This document shows positions 9,827-21,454 of a stretch of DNA of 64,000 nucleotides, piece after piece. Position 1 is the first letter of the stretch. The number at the start of each line of letters is the position of its first letter. The notes beneath the pieces were generated by a model. That model worked only from the letters and a program-made list of their open reading frames with translations. It had not been told where the DNA came from and ran no database searches. The translations under genes and the position numbers were made by a program. The stretch is from Trichobilharzia regenti (taxonomy: Eukaryota; Platyhelminthes; Trematoda; Strigeidida; Schistosomatidae), in the NCBI GenBank assembly GCA_944472135.2, contig OX235263.1, positions 35,207,379 to 35,271,378 on the forward strand. The letters are read 5' to 3'.

Positions 9827-11431
9827 ATGCCTGGGTCAAAGAAGGGACAGAGCGTCTTGGATGCAAACAGGGAAGTAAGTCATGGTGACTTGTCTGTTAA
9901 TTGTGACGATGTGTCTGATGTTAAGCATGACATGGTTGATGTTACTGTTTCGCCGTTCAGGGATAATAGGAACATCAAACTCCCTAAATTTGAACCACGA
10001 TGTGTCGATGGAAACCCAGCTGATTATTTACAATTTGTGAAGGAGTTTGAGATCATGCTGAATAGTTTTTTATTAAGTGATGAAATGAAATTGATGTATT
10101 TGATGAGATATTGCACTAGAGATGCTGCAAGAGCTAAACAATGCTGTGAGCTCATGCCCCCTAATGTGGGATATGCTGAGGCTATGAGCATATTACGTCA
10201 AAGGTTTGGAAGACCTTCGATGATTGTAAGGAACGTATACATAGCTGTCAAAGGTAACGGCAGTCAGCTTCAAGATTACGCCAAGGCACTCACTGAGTTT
10301 TAAGATAATCTTATGACTCATAAGAATACCTTCATGTCGATAAATTGCATGAGTGAACTCAACTCGAGTTCTATACTAGAAGTAATAGCAAGACGCCTAC
10401 CTACTCGACAGCAAACGAAGTGGGTGAAGATTGGCTCCCATATGGAGGATGAGGGTGTTGAGCCATGGTTTGATGATATCCTGAAACTAGTAAAAGATAG
10501 TGTCAATCAATCGATGAGCAAGTTTGCCAGTATATTGAATCTCACCCCTAGAATAGAGCAGTCTGAGAGCAAAATGCAATCATTGATGACGAGTAGGCCT
10601 CAGAGAGGTGGATATCGAGAAGGCTCCGTGATATCTAGTAATGCATATAGACCTAGTGAATGTAACAGGTTTCGTAGTACATCCTCAACAGATGAGTTAC
10701 AAGATGCAAGACAAGCACGGTTGTGTTTTACACGTTTGCAAGAGGTGCATACAGAAGTGAACTGTGAACCAGTGAGCAAGTTCAGTGATAAGCTAAATGT
10801 AAACTCCAGGCCTGACTCCGAATTGTGTGACGATAACGGTGTTGTGAAGAAGTCTGTAGTTGCAACTGGTAAGCCATTGTTGAATAGAGTGTCACAGCAT
10901 AGAGTTACTGCTTCAGAGTGCAGTTCTGACTTCACAAGTTTACAAGATACTACTAGTCAGAGTGAAGATATAAAACCTTTAATGATTTGTGAGGAAGAAC
11001 CAAAATTGTCTACTGCTGTTATCAAAGAGTTTGAAAATGATGAACTTGATGGTAAAGTGAATATTCATGATAATGATCATGATACTTCACAGTTGTCTTT
11101 GGTTGATCATGATGAAATGAGTGGACTGCCTACTACCGCTAAGTTAAATAAAGGTTCTGTACAACTACAACGTGAAGTAGAATTGAACGCAGATGCAGTT
11201 CCAGAAGGTGTGCATACTTGTGAGACAGTCAGTGTAATTGATCAGCGTGTAGCCCACCTATCATCAGATGATAGTGCTAAACCCGAACTAGTAGTGAAAG
11301 ACAGCAGTGGTGGTAATCTTGCAGTTAGACAAATATCTGAAAGCCGAGCAACAAAAGCTTCTGATCCACCGCTAATTTCATCACCTTGTGTCACTCATTC
11401 ATCGTTGGTGTTTTCATCCAGAATGAAATGA
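9827..11431 (+). pseudogene. Gag-like protein of BEL/Pao-like element (one internal stop)
   Basis: The frame opens with ATG at 9827 and encodes residues resembling the BEL/Pao gag domain (DUF1759 type): IKLPKFEPRCVDGNPADYLQF, MLNSFLLSDEMKLMYLM, AARAKQCCELM and SILRQRFGRPSMIV. A single in-frame TAA at 10301-10303 interrupts it; the same frame continues with matching gag-like sequence (RRLPTRQQTKWVKIG) to a stop ending at 11431. After about residue 240 the protein is acidic and Ser/Thr/Asp-rich, with no CCHC zinc knuckle and no protease motif that I can see. The stop could be an inactivating mutation or a readthrough site; one copy cannot decide. Confidence 0.65.
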
Positions 11432-11785
11432 ACGTCCTTGAACTCACGTGCCTTATGCAATGACTATGGTAGTATTGGCGCGTTTGAAAAAACGAAAGAT
11501 ATTGCTCAGTTTAGTGAGAATAAGCCAAGTGTAAACGAGAGAGTAATTGTTAAATTGACTTGCATGAATAAAGGCATTTCTAGTTTCAAGTTACTAATTG
11601 AATGCTATTGTCTTTGGTGTAAATTACTGTTTCTATACTTGGTTGATGAGATATGTCGTGTGTTTGTTCGTCATCTATATTCTACGATACAATGACATGG
11701 GCGTGTTGCCGTTGAGATTTGGGGATATAGCTGATAGAAAGAAGTCAGCAAATGGACTCTGCAACGATATTCCAACCTAGAGCGT

Positions 11786-12035
11786 CAACCTGAGAAGGGT
11801 TGTAGGCGTACTGCTGTAAGTCCTACAATTCTTCAAAGGGTAGCCCATCAATGAGCAGTCCAATGTGCTCAGTGTGTGATTTTGTACATATGTTCATACT
11901 GTATATACTGAATTGATATCATCTGTCATCTAGCTGTTGGTAATTCTGTTTGTGTCCGGACATTCCACAAATTACAATCTTCAACCTGAGAAGAGTTGTA
12001 GGCGTACTGGTGTAAGTCCGGCGATTCTTCAAAGG
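11786..12035 (+). repeat. Two tandem hairpin cassettes in BEL/Pao-like element
   Basis: Two related ~54-nt cores (11786-11840 and 11982-12035) repeat with 196-nt spacing. Each starts CAACCTGAGAAG and ends ATTCTTCAAAGG. Core 1 can form TTGTAGG (11800-11806) pairing with CCTACAA (11822-11828) around a 15-nt loop, and an overlapping alternative CAACC/GGTTG hairpin at 11786-11802. In core 2 the long stem is damaged. The diverged element on the right has three such units. Confidence 0.75.
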
Positions 12036-12733
12036 AATTCCATCAAGATATGATCCGAGAGTTTGTGTGTACTGTTTGTATATATGTGTGGTGTGTCATA
12101 TCAATTGGTGTTTTTTGGATTCATTGTGTTTACTCGTTGTTTTCGTACCTTGTTTTATTACATAATTTTGGTAAAATTTTCGTCGTGATTACTTCTGAAG
12201 TTGTTTCGAGTCTTCTACATCCATGAATGAATTGATTGATGTTAAGGACAGCAGATGGGTCGTATACTCCGGGGAGGCTAGGCTATTGCTGAGAATGAAC
12301 TGCACACGGAGATAATTGTTAGCTGCGGTCCGACACGCCGGGGAGAAAGAGTGTAAACGACTGAGGCTCGCATGCGTCACCGTTACTAGAACTGAGACAG
12401 AATGAGTGACAAGCGATCGCAGTGGTAATTGGTAGTGAGTAGATAAGAGGATGAGATTGGTGTATCGTGAGGTGCTGCTATGGTCACGTTGCATTCTGCA
12501 AGAGTCATTCTAGCAAGTGGTGGTTGTGTTGCAAGAGGATGCCTTTAACTGGAAGGCGCAGGTCGTCATTGATGTGTGAGATTGTGCTGTGAGTATGCTT
12601 GTGGTGTGTTGGCTATTCTGTTTGCTTTCCATTTCAGCCCTGTCCGTGTGACCCAGGTTCTCGCAATGGCATCCAAGTCAACGTGTATTGGTTGTGAAGT
12701 AAAAAAGGGTTGGATCCGTATTTTGCCGGGGAG
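12036..12733 (+). other. Non-coding 3' interior of BEL/Pao-like element
   Basis: About 700 bp lies between the cassettes and the 3' LTR. It has no convincing reading frame on either strand and ends with the purine tract before the LTR. The diverged counterpart is at 53137-53841 on the minus strand. Confidence 0.6.
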
Positions 12734-13093
12734 TGTCAATGTAGTTGAAGATTGAACGATCAATTCATTGTTGTTTGCTCAAAACAAACTTCCCCAATTT
12801 TCGCTGAGGCATCAATACGACAGTCATCGTCTCATCGGTCGCTGTTCAGAAAAAAGTCAGGAGACAACCATCAGAAGTAATCTTGTGATTTATTATTGTA
12901 ATATTTGTTCACAGACCCTAGTAAAAACATTATTTTCATATGTTGGTGTAACAATAAAGAATTCTCGAGTGGCCAATCGGTGTTTTGGATTTTCGTCCGT
13001 TATTACTAAGCGTTTCTGAAAAACTGCAAGGAACAGCGTGGGCCCGAGCGTAGCGAGAGCTGGGCATTAACGGTTTATGAGACGTGGCTGACA
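12734..13093 (+). repeat. 3' LTR of BEL/Pao-like element
   Basis: This is a near-identical partner of the 5' LTR, followed directly by the target repeat GAGAC and the resumed gypsy RNase H frame. Confidence 0.9.
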
Positions 13094-13538
13094 GAGACGT
13101 TATTTACTCGGCCAGCGGTTACACATCGAAACTGATCATAAGCCGCTAGAATTTTTGAAGACATCGATAGACCCACGGGGGATATTGTTACGGTGGATGT
13201 TTCGTCTTCAGGAGTACGATTTTACGATCTCTCACTTTCCTGGAAGTGAAAATGTTTTGGCAGAGTTGTTATCGAGACCAGAAGATGAGTCTGAGTTGCC
13301 TGAGGTCGCGTACATTGTGCACGCTGTAGAACAATACCCACTGAAACTTGCACGCAGGCAAAGGTTGGACGATACGCTGAGTACAGTAATACAGGTGATC
13401 ACCAACGGGATAGAAGTAGATCAAGCTACGGCGAGTAAGGAGCTAACCACACTACTCAGACAGAGAGATCGACTAAGAGTGAATGCCTACGGGACTCTGT
13501 CCTGGCGAGAGAACGACGGTAAGATAGGGTGGTATTAA
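13094..13538 (+). pseudogene. Ty3/gypsy pol fragment: RNase H C-terminus and linker
   Basis: After the nested element the gypsy frame continues: YLLGQRLHIETDHKPLEFL, the DHKPL signature of gypsy RNase H, then RWMFRLQEYDFTISHFPGS and a connection domain. The fragment ends with a stop at about 13538 before any integrase core (no HHCC or DDE block). The right-hand copy lacks this part because its pol runs into an LTR joined to a LINE. Confidence 0.8.
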
Positions 13539-16500
13539 GCGCGGCCTAGCCACCAGGTTAGGTGAGCCGGATTAAGGAGCCCACAGACCAGATCTCAATT
13601 CTAGTTAAAGATATGGCCACAGAAACTTCTTGAAAGTTATTTCCGCATGAAGCTAATCGGGAACAAGTTCAAAGTCGTTCAAGCAGCGTAACTAACAGGT
13701 TTCTTCCTTCACAATCATATTTCCCTCTCCGTCACTCATTAGTATCAAACATGGATAAAGACCTTGTATTTTCATAGTGTTCTGACGACTCTCCTACCTG
13801 CAGCCAGTCCTAATGAAGTAGCCACTTTGCCATAACGGTATCTTTCCTGCCTCAAAACAACGATTGTGGAATGTTTCTTAATTTGGACGAACAAGTTGTT
13901 CCAACCAGATTTACTGACTCTTTTCTGGTCTGCGAGGCAGAAGTATATTTATATTAACACAGTAGCAGCAGCCCACCCGACTATCATCATATCTTTATAA
14001 TGGCAACTCTGGAAAAAGCAATTTCGATTACGCAACAGTCACTGTCTTAACACAGGCCTCAAACTATCTACAAATCTTAATCTACTAAATACCCTAATAA
14101 GGATCTAACGAAGCTAAGGTGGGCTAGTTGGAGGGCTCAACATGCCATATTTTATAACAGCAATCTAAGCGCGAAATAAAAGAACCAAATAAATTGAATT
14201 CCTGCACACTACCTACAATGTAAAATGTTGGATATTGGAGGGCACAATCGGCCTTGACGCTGTTTATAAACTTGGCGTTACACACAAGGTTTTTGAGGTT
14301 TATTTGTGCTTAAGGAGTTTCTCGTAGAGTTTGTGGTATGATGCAGTGTGTCTGATAATTTGTGCTATTTAGGAGAGCTGTGGTTAGGTTTATTTTAGGA
14401 AAGTTATACTGTCACAGCAAAAATCGCAGTTACCTCGGACAACTGGTCAAAATATAGATTCAGAAGTCACATAATAGTTGAAAAATACACTGAAAACCAC
14501 TAGGAAAATGATGTTACACTATATGTTTGTCGCTTATGTATTGTAGGAATGCCTCTTAGTTACTACACAGATGATCTATAGAGAAGAAAATACCACGCGC
14601 GATATATCGCATCTGCATCTATAGATGTATTCATCGAAGTGACTGTAGGTCATGGTACTTTGAGGTCCATTGAAATTTTTGAAACTGTCCTTTTATCTAA
14701 ATCCTATTCATAACTTTAACCCCTCACCCAGCTTTAGGCGTAGACCCTAAACCTTTTAAGATAAATTTATCTTAAAAGGCATAACCCTACCTAACAATAT
14801 CGATTTATAGAGGATGTACCTAGAGAATAATTAGAATTGTGTATCTACCCTCTCAAAGTCCAAAAAGGCAGGCATGGTTTGGTTTGTAATGACTTTTCGT
14901 AGAGTTCCCTGTTTCTGACTGCTTCGTGAACGACAAGTTTTGAAAGACCCTAACTTTGGCTATGATACTTTAACTTCGTCTATATTTTAAATGCTTCTGA
15001 AAAACTATGTGTTCATATGGACTGATGCTATACACTATAATACTATAGTTTATACCAGAATCACTTACAAAATTAATGCGAGATTTCAAGATCTGTCTGT
15101 GTTGTTTTCACTTGTCTCTATATTTCTTGCGGTCTTAATGAAGAATACATCAAACAAATGACTGACTAATTGTATGCATATCAGAATTACGTACGTAACT
15201 GAACTCACTGCTGCAATCTAATGACTGGGGTTTTTATTCAAAAAATCACGACTATAATATCATCAGTTTGTGTATGTGTTGCCGTTCGAATACTGTTGCC
15301 ACATTAAGCTAAATTAACTGATTTAACTAGTGTGGATTTACAATAATTCACATTTGTAGTTGGTTTTTCACATCATACTTACGTTTTTATACTGAAGAGT
15401 ATGTGACTGTGGGTGAAAAATATCTTATATCACCTTTGCTTTCATGTAATCACAGAATTCTTTAACACATGGGAAGAAAAACTGAAATAAGTGACTATTT
15501 AGTTGACGATTGTTGCTTTCGACGGTAGAATCTTGGAGCTAAACAGACTAAAGTAGAAGGCTGGAAACTTGTGATCACGGCTTGATTAAGGAGCTGTGTG
15601 TTTCCAGTGTGAAGTCAATGATGTTTAAAGCTGTTAATAGAACTGCAGTGAAGTAAGCTAAATTTTCAACTTAAGACTAGAGAAGTTATTGCAATTCCCT
15701 TAGTATACTTAAAAGTAGAGGAAGGAAGAATGCCACGAAGAATAACTATCAGCACATAGAGAATAATAAAAATTTAATAGATCTGGGAATCATATGGAAT
15801 GAGTGCATCTGCGATAAAGTATGTTTTGGAATCATGTTTGCTCTTAGACTCTTGAGGATACTTACCAGGTAGTTCTCAAACGTGCATGTCATTTAGCCTA
15901 ACAAACAAAAGCTGCATCGAATGGTGCAATTTTTCAATATGACTACATCTAACTTTTCCAATGTAATTGGATATCAGTTAAAATTGCTCGATATGGAAGA
16001 CAAACACTCATCTTTTGGTAGGTAGCACCAGCCGTTACACAACAAATGTGTCTTAGAACTTAATAATGGAAGTGTGTTCCAATTAACAAGTAAGTGTGCT
16101 AACTTTTAGCCAGCTGACTGACTGATCAAATCAAAACTTTCCTACAAGCACACCTAAAATCCTTTACACCTGAAAGAGTTACAGTTTCCTTAGCAATAGA
16201 ATCAAACATTTCAAACCTAGCGTGGCACGTATGAGTGTACTTTTTATCTCAAGAAATACGTAAATGCCAATATTTCGCATTACTCCAGTTTTTAAGACAA
16301 ACTAAGTTTCGTGTTGGGCAAAACGACTAGGTCGTTGAAGAATATATAATTTATGACACTTATTTGGCTGAAAGCGGGTCAGTAAAGCATAAGCATGTGC
16401 CAATTAGAGTAGCTAAATGGTTGCTGATATCAAAACCTAAGGCTTTTCATACAAATAAAAACTGAGTCTGCCATTGTTATCATTAACCTCATAAGTGCTG

Positions 16501-16579
16501 TGTGTATGTCATGGCTTAAATCCACATCATAATATCTCAAACTGCTCTGTGAATGCATTATGCTCGAAATGTGACCTAG
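13539..16579. other. About 3 kb without recognisable genes
   Basis: I see no coding region, RNA gene or known repeat. Composition is AT-rich with stops in all frames. The only structured item noticed is a 28-nt perfect palindrome at 14752-14779. Confidence 0.6.
14752..14779. repeat. 28-nt perfect palindrome
   Basis: The bases CCTTTTAAGATAAA are followed immediately by their exact reverse complement, with no spacer. The flanking bases do not extend the symmetry. Confidence 0.85.
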
Positions 16580-18780
16580 TTGTTATTATTATTGTTATGT
16601 CAAACAAACTTGCCCAAATCATCGTCTTACATTATTGTACAATCTAGTTAATGATAAATTGGGAAATGTTTCTTTTTCGACGCAACGGCGTTTCTCTATG
16701 ACTGAATGGGCATATTCCGCTGTTTGAGAAGTCTATCTGTCTGTCTGTTTTCGACATAGAACTTTCCACATATGTGCGGAAGTTCAAGTCGCCACACTCC
16801 CTCCTTGTAGCACACAAAGCAAGAGAAGAAAGTACAAGAAAAGCATAATAGAAACAGTGAGCAGAGGTGTGAGACAAAAGAGTAATAACGAAGAACAAAA
16901 CAGTTTCATTGGAGATCATAAGTCACAAGGAGTGGATGCATCTGCGCCACTGAGAACGGTTTTGAGCCATGTCACCAATTGTTTCCAACCATAGATTTTT
17001 ACCGTCCCGAGGACCCCAGCCTGGAAGTCTACACCTTCCTACGTGGCTTAGACCAACTGTTGTGGATTTCATTGACTGGTGCAGCCAAGTTTTTGTTTGA
17101 CCGCCGCTAGCTTTTTTCCAGCCTGACCCTATATCCGCTAACATTGCTCGTCGAGGGAGGCGATGACTTGGCATACGTAACACATGTCCTAACCATCTCA
17201 GTCTGTGTAGCTTCACGACTTCGTCGATTGATTTCCCCTGTTTACCTAGAACTCTACGCCTAACCTCCATGTTGCTCACCTTATTATGCCACTTTACACG
17301 GGAAATAGAACGCAGGCACCTATGATCAAAGACAGCTAGTCTTTTCATGTCTTCCACTCTCAGTGGCCAGGTCTCACAACCATAAAGGAGGACGGATCGG
17401 ACTGATGAGCAGTACACCCGCCCTTTGGTCGATAGTCGAACATCTCGTCTACGCCAGAGTCGGCGTAAACTGGCAAATGCGAAACGATCTCCCGGTATTC
17501 GTGCTGAGATTTCGTCAGAGATCAACCCGTCGTCACTGGCTGATGGTACTTCCCAAATAAGTGAAGCGGTCAACGTGCTCTACCACTTCACTTCCTATTT
17601 TTAAACTAGGCGTCGATGTAGTCCAGTCCTGTAACATCATCTTGCATTTGGCTGGAGCGAATCGCATGCCAAACATTCGTAGATTGCGGCTCAAGGTGTT
17701 TAGAAGACTCTGCATTTCGTCAGCGTCTTCGCCTAGAAGGACTATATCGTCTGCATATTCCAAGTCAACGAGATTATTCCCAGGTAGCAAGTCAATCCCT
17801 GAAGCCACTTAGGGTTAAGTCCATTAACACATCTATGATGAAGTTGAATAGAAAAGGGGATAATGGGCATCCTTGACGGACACCACTAGTCATCACCAGT
17901 TCAGATGACAGCTCGCCGTAAGCCCTCACCTGGCTGTATGAGTACGAGTAGAGTGCCTTAATCAGTGCAATATATTTTCTCGAAATTCCCTTTACAGCCA
18001 AGCATCTCCAGAGAACCTCCCGGTCGACAGAATCGAATTCCGCCTTTAGGTCAAGAAATATAATGACTGTTGGACGCCGGTAGGAATGCCTATGTTCTAG
18101 AATCTGTCGGAGGGTGAAGATATGATCAATACACCCTCTTCCTGGTCTAAAGCCTGCCTGGCTCTCTCGTGTTTGTGCCTCCCGAGCACCACTCAGTCTA
18201 CGCATGATTATTGAGCCTAAGACTTTAGATACTATATTAGTCAAGCTAGTCCCTCTGTGATTATCACAGGAAGACTTGTCTCCCTTCTTGTATATGGGGA
18301 TAATCAGTGACTTACACCAACCCGATGGGACTTCTTCTGATTCCCAGACGCTGCCTAGTACCTCAGTTAATGCAGACAGTAAACTGTCTCCACCGTACTT
18401 AAATACCTCTGGAGTCATTCCATCAGGTCCTGCTGCTTTGCCTAGTTTCAGATTAATGACAGCTTTAGTAACCTCAGTTAGGGATGGAGGAGCTGTGTCT
18501 TTATCCCATTCAAGGAGGTGTTGGATGCTCGGAAGGTTGAGTGTGGCTGTGGGCCAATTAAACTGCTCCTCATAATGCTCTTTCCAGCGATCCAGTCGTC
18601 TATCCTGGAAGCTAATTATAGTGCCATTTTTTTCCGAGATTGTTTCACTAATGATTTGTCTTCTCCCACCCGTTTCCCTGATGAGTCTAAATAGTTGCCT
18701 ATCTTCGAAGCTTTCTCCATCTCTTTGGCTTTTGTCACCCACCACTGTTCACGGTCCTTGCGGAGACTTTTCGTAAGTTT
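16580..18780 (-). mobile_element. SR2-like RTE retrotransposon, 5'-truncated and frameshifted
   Basis: Reading on the minus strand from about 18780, the sequence encodes an RTE-type reverse transcriptase: [49 protein letters not shown], a defective VIIFLDLKAEFDSVDR (Glu replacing the usual Ala), [29 protein letters not shown], then the tail [20 protein letters not shown]. It is split into at least three frames (18745-17792, 17808-17533, 17573-16923). The endonuclease domain is missing. The 3' UTR runs to a short (TTA)n-like tail near 16580. It resembles schistosome SR2 and is inactive. Confidence 0.8.
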
Positions 18781-18939
18781 CCTTTTGTAGCAAAGACCTC
18801 ATGGCAATGGAGATGCTGAACAAGTTTTTGCGACTCTTCACGGAAATTATCAAACGGACTGCAGAAATGCACTTCTGAGAGAAATATTCGGATGCAGAAG
18901 TGTTTTGGCAGGATCTTAATCACATTTGTTCAAACCCAC
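18781..18939. other. Short unassigned segment
   Basis: This lies between the truncated SR2 start and the duplicated block. Nothing recognisable is seen. Confidence 0.4.
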
Positions 18940-20061
18940 CTACACTAAGTTAACACGCCCTCAGCGACGTAGACGCCATCCATTTGCCACTATCATAATC
19001 TCACCTTCTTTATGAATTATCTACTAATGAAATAGCAGTACTCGGGATCCATATCACTACTCTTATTAAGGTTGAAGCTGATGGTGAATAGAGTTAATTA
19101 GGAGTCAAGTTTTTAACCACCGAAATGGCTCTCCCTTCATACCCTGGAGAATATGCAAATGTATCACCACCTTCATTTTCAATGCAAATTTTAGCTTTGT
19201 GCTAAATACTTACGATCACAAAGGCTTCATAACACTTTGCAGAAGTGTATATGTACTCACCATCCCGCCCACATCACATTATAACATTGAATTCTTTATT
19301 TTAGTATTTATTGTAACCTTCCCTGCTTACTTTGGTTTTCTGCTCTTTTTGATTATTGAAGTTGGAATGGTTCTATTTCTATGGACAGTAGCATTATGTT
19401 CTCACATTCAAAACATGTAGCTGTTTTTACTTTAAAATGAGTTCTGACACATACTAGTCAGTAGTATAGCAATAGCGTTACGCATAAAATTAATATGCAG
19501 ACATTAGTTACTAAACAAGATAGTTGACTGTTTCCCCTGAATGCCTCATTAGACGGAAAATACATCATATAAAAGGCCTTAGTGTTTCCAGAGAATTACG
19601 ACAGTTCTACAAGAGAATATCTTACTTAGAAAAGTATTACTTATGCATTAAATTCCTCGTTCATATTCATATGAAGGTACTGAGTTAACTTACAACCTTT
19701 GCCCATACATCTTTAGTACTTCTCACTCTTTGGTTCATTCTTCGTAATAATCTCTAGTGTTAGTGTTGGGTAATTTTTCTACTTGAGGTGTACGTCTTAA
19801 TCACAGTGCCCAAGTTCCATCCCCGTAAAAGTTATGTCTCCCTAAGTTAAGATTTTTATTGATCATTATTCAAATATGTGTTTTATACCGTAAAGTGATT
19901 TTGTTAGAACGTAAACAAGTTAAATGCATAGATGGACGTTATTGCCACCACCTTTCAATTAAATTTCGAGCGTTTATTTACTAAGAAAGACTCTTCGTTA
20001 CGCAGTGTAGTTTCTATCTAAACCTTACGGTTTTCATCATTTAGAATTCCTCCTGATCAAA

Positions 20062-20713
20062 ATGACGTATCATGAAATGTACAGAAGTACTACACTGGGG
20101 ACTACTCTCAGAGAGGCGTTAGATGAGATGTTGGCGCATCACCTACTACAACCTGGTATGGATAGTAAAGTAAGTATCCTTTCTAAAAATTACAAACATA
20201 TATGCGTAATTATTGCAGGTGATGAAAAAATTTGACCAGTGTATTAGTAATGCTTTGGCGAAACGTGTTAAGAATCGTCTGTCTCTTCGCGGTCATTTGA
20301 ATACCTACAGAAACTGTGATAATGTATGGACACTAGTAATGAACGATGTAGAAATAAAGGACTCATCTGCTATTATGACTGTTGATAAAGTAAGTCCTAT
20401 GATATGTATAAAGTCTTCATTTCATACGTGTAATTCATCTGCATTTCTTACTAGTTTACTTTATATAAGTGAAGAGTACATTTTTCTTAGTAAACACCTC
20501 ATGATACCTAAACTTTCTGCTAATTAATTTTCCCAATGTTTTTTCTTACCCGATTATCAGATAAAAATTGTTGCATGCGAAGGAAAGAATGCAAAGCCCG
20601 CATCTTCAAAACTAGGCACCACTTCAGCGAATGATCGTTTGAGAACTGCTGGCGTCAGTGGAGAAGATAGTGAACAACGTGAAGCATTTGGTTCCGGAGA
20701 TGAAATGGAATGA
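20062..20713 (+). CDS. GTF2A2: TFIIA gamma (small) subunit, copy 1, three exons
   Basis: The product is the small subunit of general transcription factor IIA, which binds TBP-DNA with TFIIA alpha/beta in the nucleus. Exon 1 is 20062-20169 (36 codons), exon 2 20219-20389 (57 codons), exon 3 20561-20713 (50 codons plus stop), 143 aa in total. The introns are 49 and 171 nt with GT-AG ends, all phase 0. Family landmarks are YRSTTLGTTLREALDEM in the helical N-terminal half and RGHLNTYRNCDNVWTLVMND in the beta-barrel half. The tail after KIVACEGKN is about 30 residues longer than the usual ~110-aa protein and rich in Ser, Gly and acidic residues. This copy is probably an assembly duplicate of 27406-28057. 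Confidence 0.93.
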
Positions 20714-20778
20714 AATGCTACTTTCTATACTTAACTGTTCTATTTTGTTAGAAATATCACAAAAAGAAAGATGTACAA

Positions 20779-20784
20779 AATAAA
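20779..20784 (+). terminator. Polyadenylation signal for TFIIA-gamma (copy 1)
   Basis: AATAAA lies 66 nt after the TFIIA-gamma stop codon. Confidence 0.6.
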
Positions 20785-21454
20785 CCTTTTCTTATTAAAC
20801 ATATCATTGAAAAAAATTACTTTTTGACATAATACTAGCGCATGTAAAAGCAATTTTACAAATATTCACTAAACTGATATATATATTTAAAAGAAGTATC
20901 CCCACTTTCCATTTATATGATAAAGTTACGAGAAAGAAAGAAAGGAAGAAAAAAGTCATCTACAAAGTACAGAAATTAAACTTGATATGTAGAAGAAGCT
21001 ACAGAACCTCCATGACCAGTCCAATCAGCGTGAACAAAAACGCCTGGATTATCTATCTTCTCAAATTGATGAGCACCAAAGTAATCACGTTGAGCCTAGA
21101 ACATGAGAAAAAAAACGCACACACAACAATGACAGTGTAAGTTAATTCAGCGAAAATACGACAGAAACACATGAATGATTATATGTGATGTCTACTGTGA
21201 ATACTGCAAAACAGGCTTACTTGTAATAAATTAGCAGGTAGACTAGGACATATTATTCCATCGTAAAATGTTAATGCAGAACTAAATGCCGGTGTAGGAA
21301 TTCCATTAAGTACTGCATGAGAAACAACTTGACGCCATCCATTCTGAAAACAAATTAACATTGGAGAATATATTGTGATGTTTATGCTTTGTACTTTTAA
21401 TAAATTTTCAAACAAAGTACTTTTAAATTGCATTACTTAGTGAAGAAACCGAAA

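Larger units (their letters stand above)
9323..13093 (+). mobile_element. Nested BEL/Pao-like LTR retrotransposon, gag only
   Basis: Two near-identical LTRs, 9323-9683 (361 bp) and 12734-13093 (360 bp), begin TGTCAATG and end TGGCTGACA. They differ visibly by one indel and one substitution in a T-run, so the insertion is young. The element sits inside gypsy RNase H. The 5-bp target repeat is GAGAC on the right (13094-13098) and GAGTC on the left; the inverted copy keeps GAGAC on that side, so the left repeat has mutated. The purine stretch before the 3' LTR is CCGGGGAG. The 3.05-kb interior has a gag-like frame and a tandem cassette but no reverse transcriptase, integrase or protease, so it is probably non-autonomous. 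Confidence 0.85.

Noticed and set aside
12189..12763. Minus-strand frames in the BEL/Pao-like 3' interior
   Set aside because: Short, not conserved between the young and old copies, and antisense to the element.
9323..13093. Envelope gene or retrovirus-like potential in the LTR elements
   Set aside because: No env-like frame, signal peptide or transmembrane segment is visible; all LTR copies here lack most of pol.
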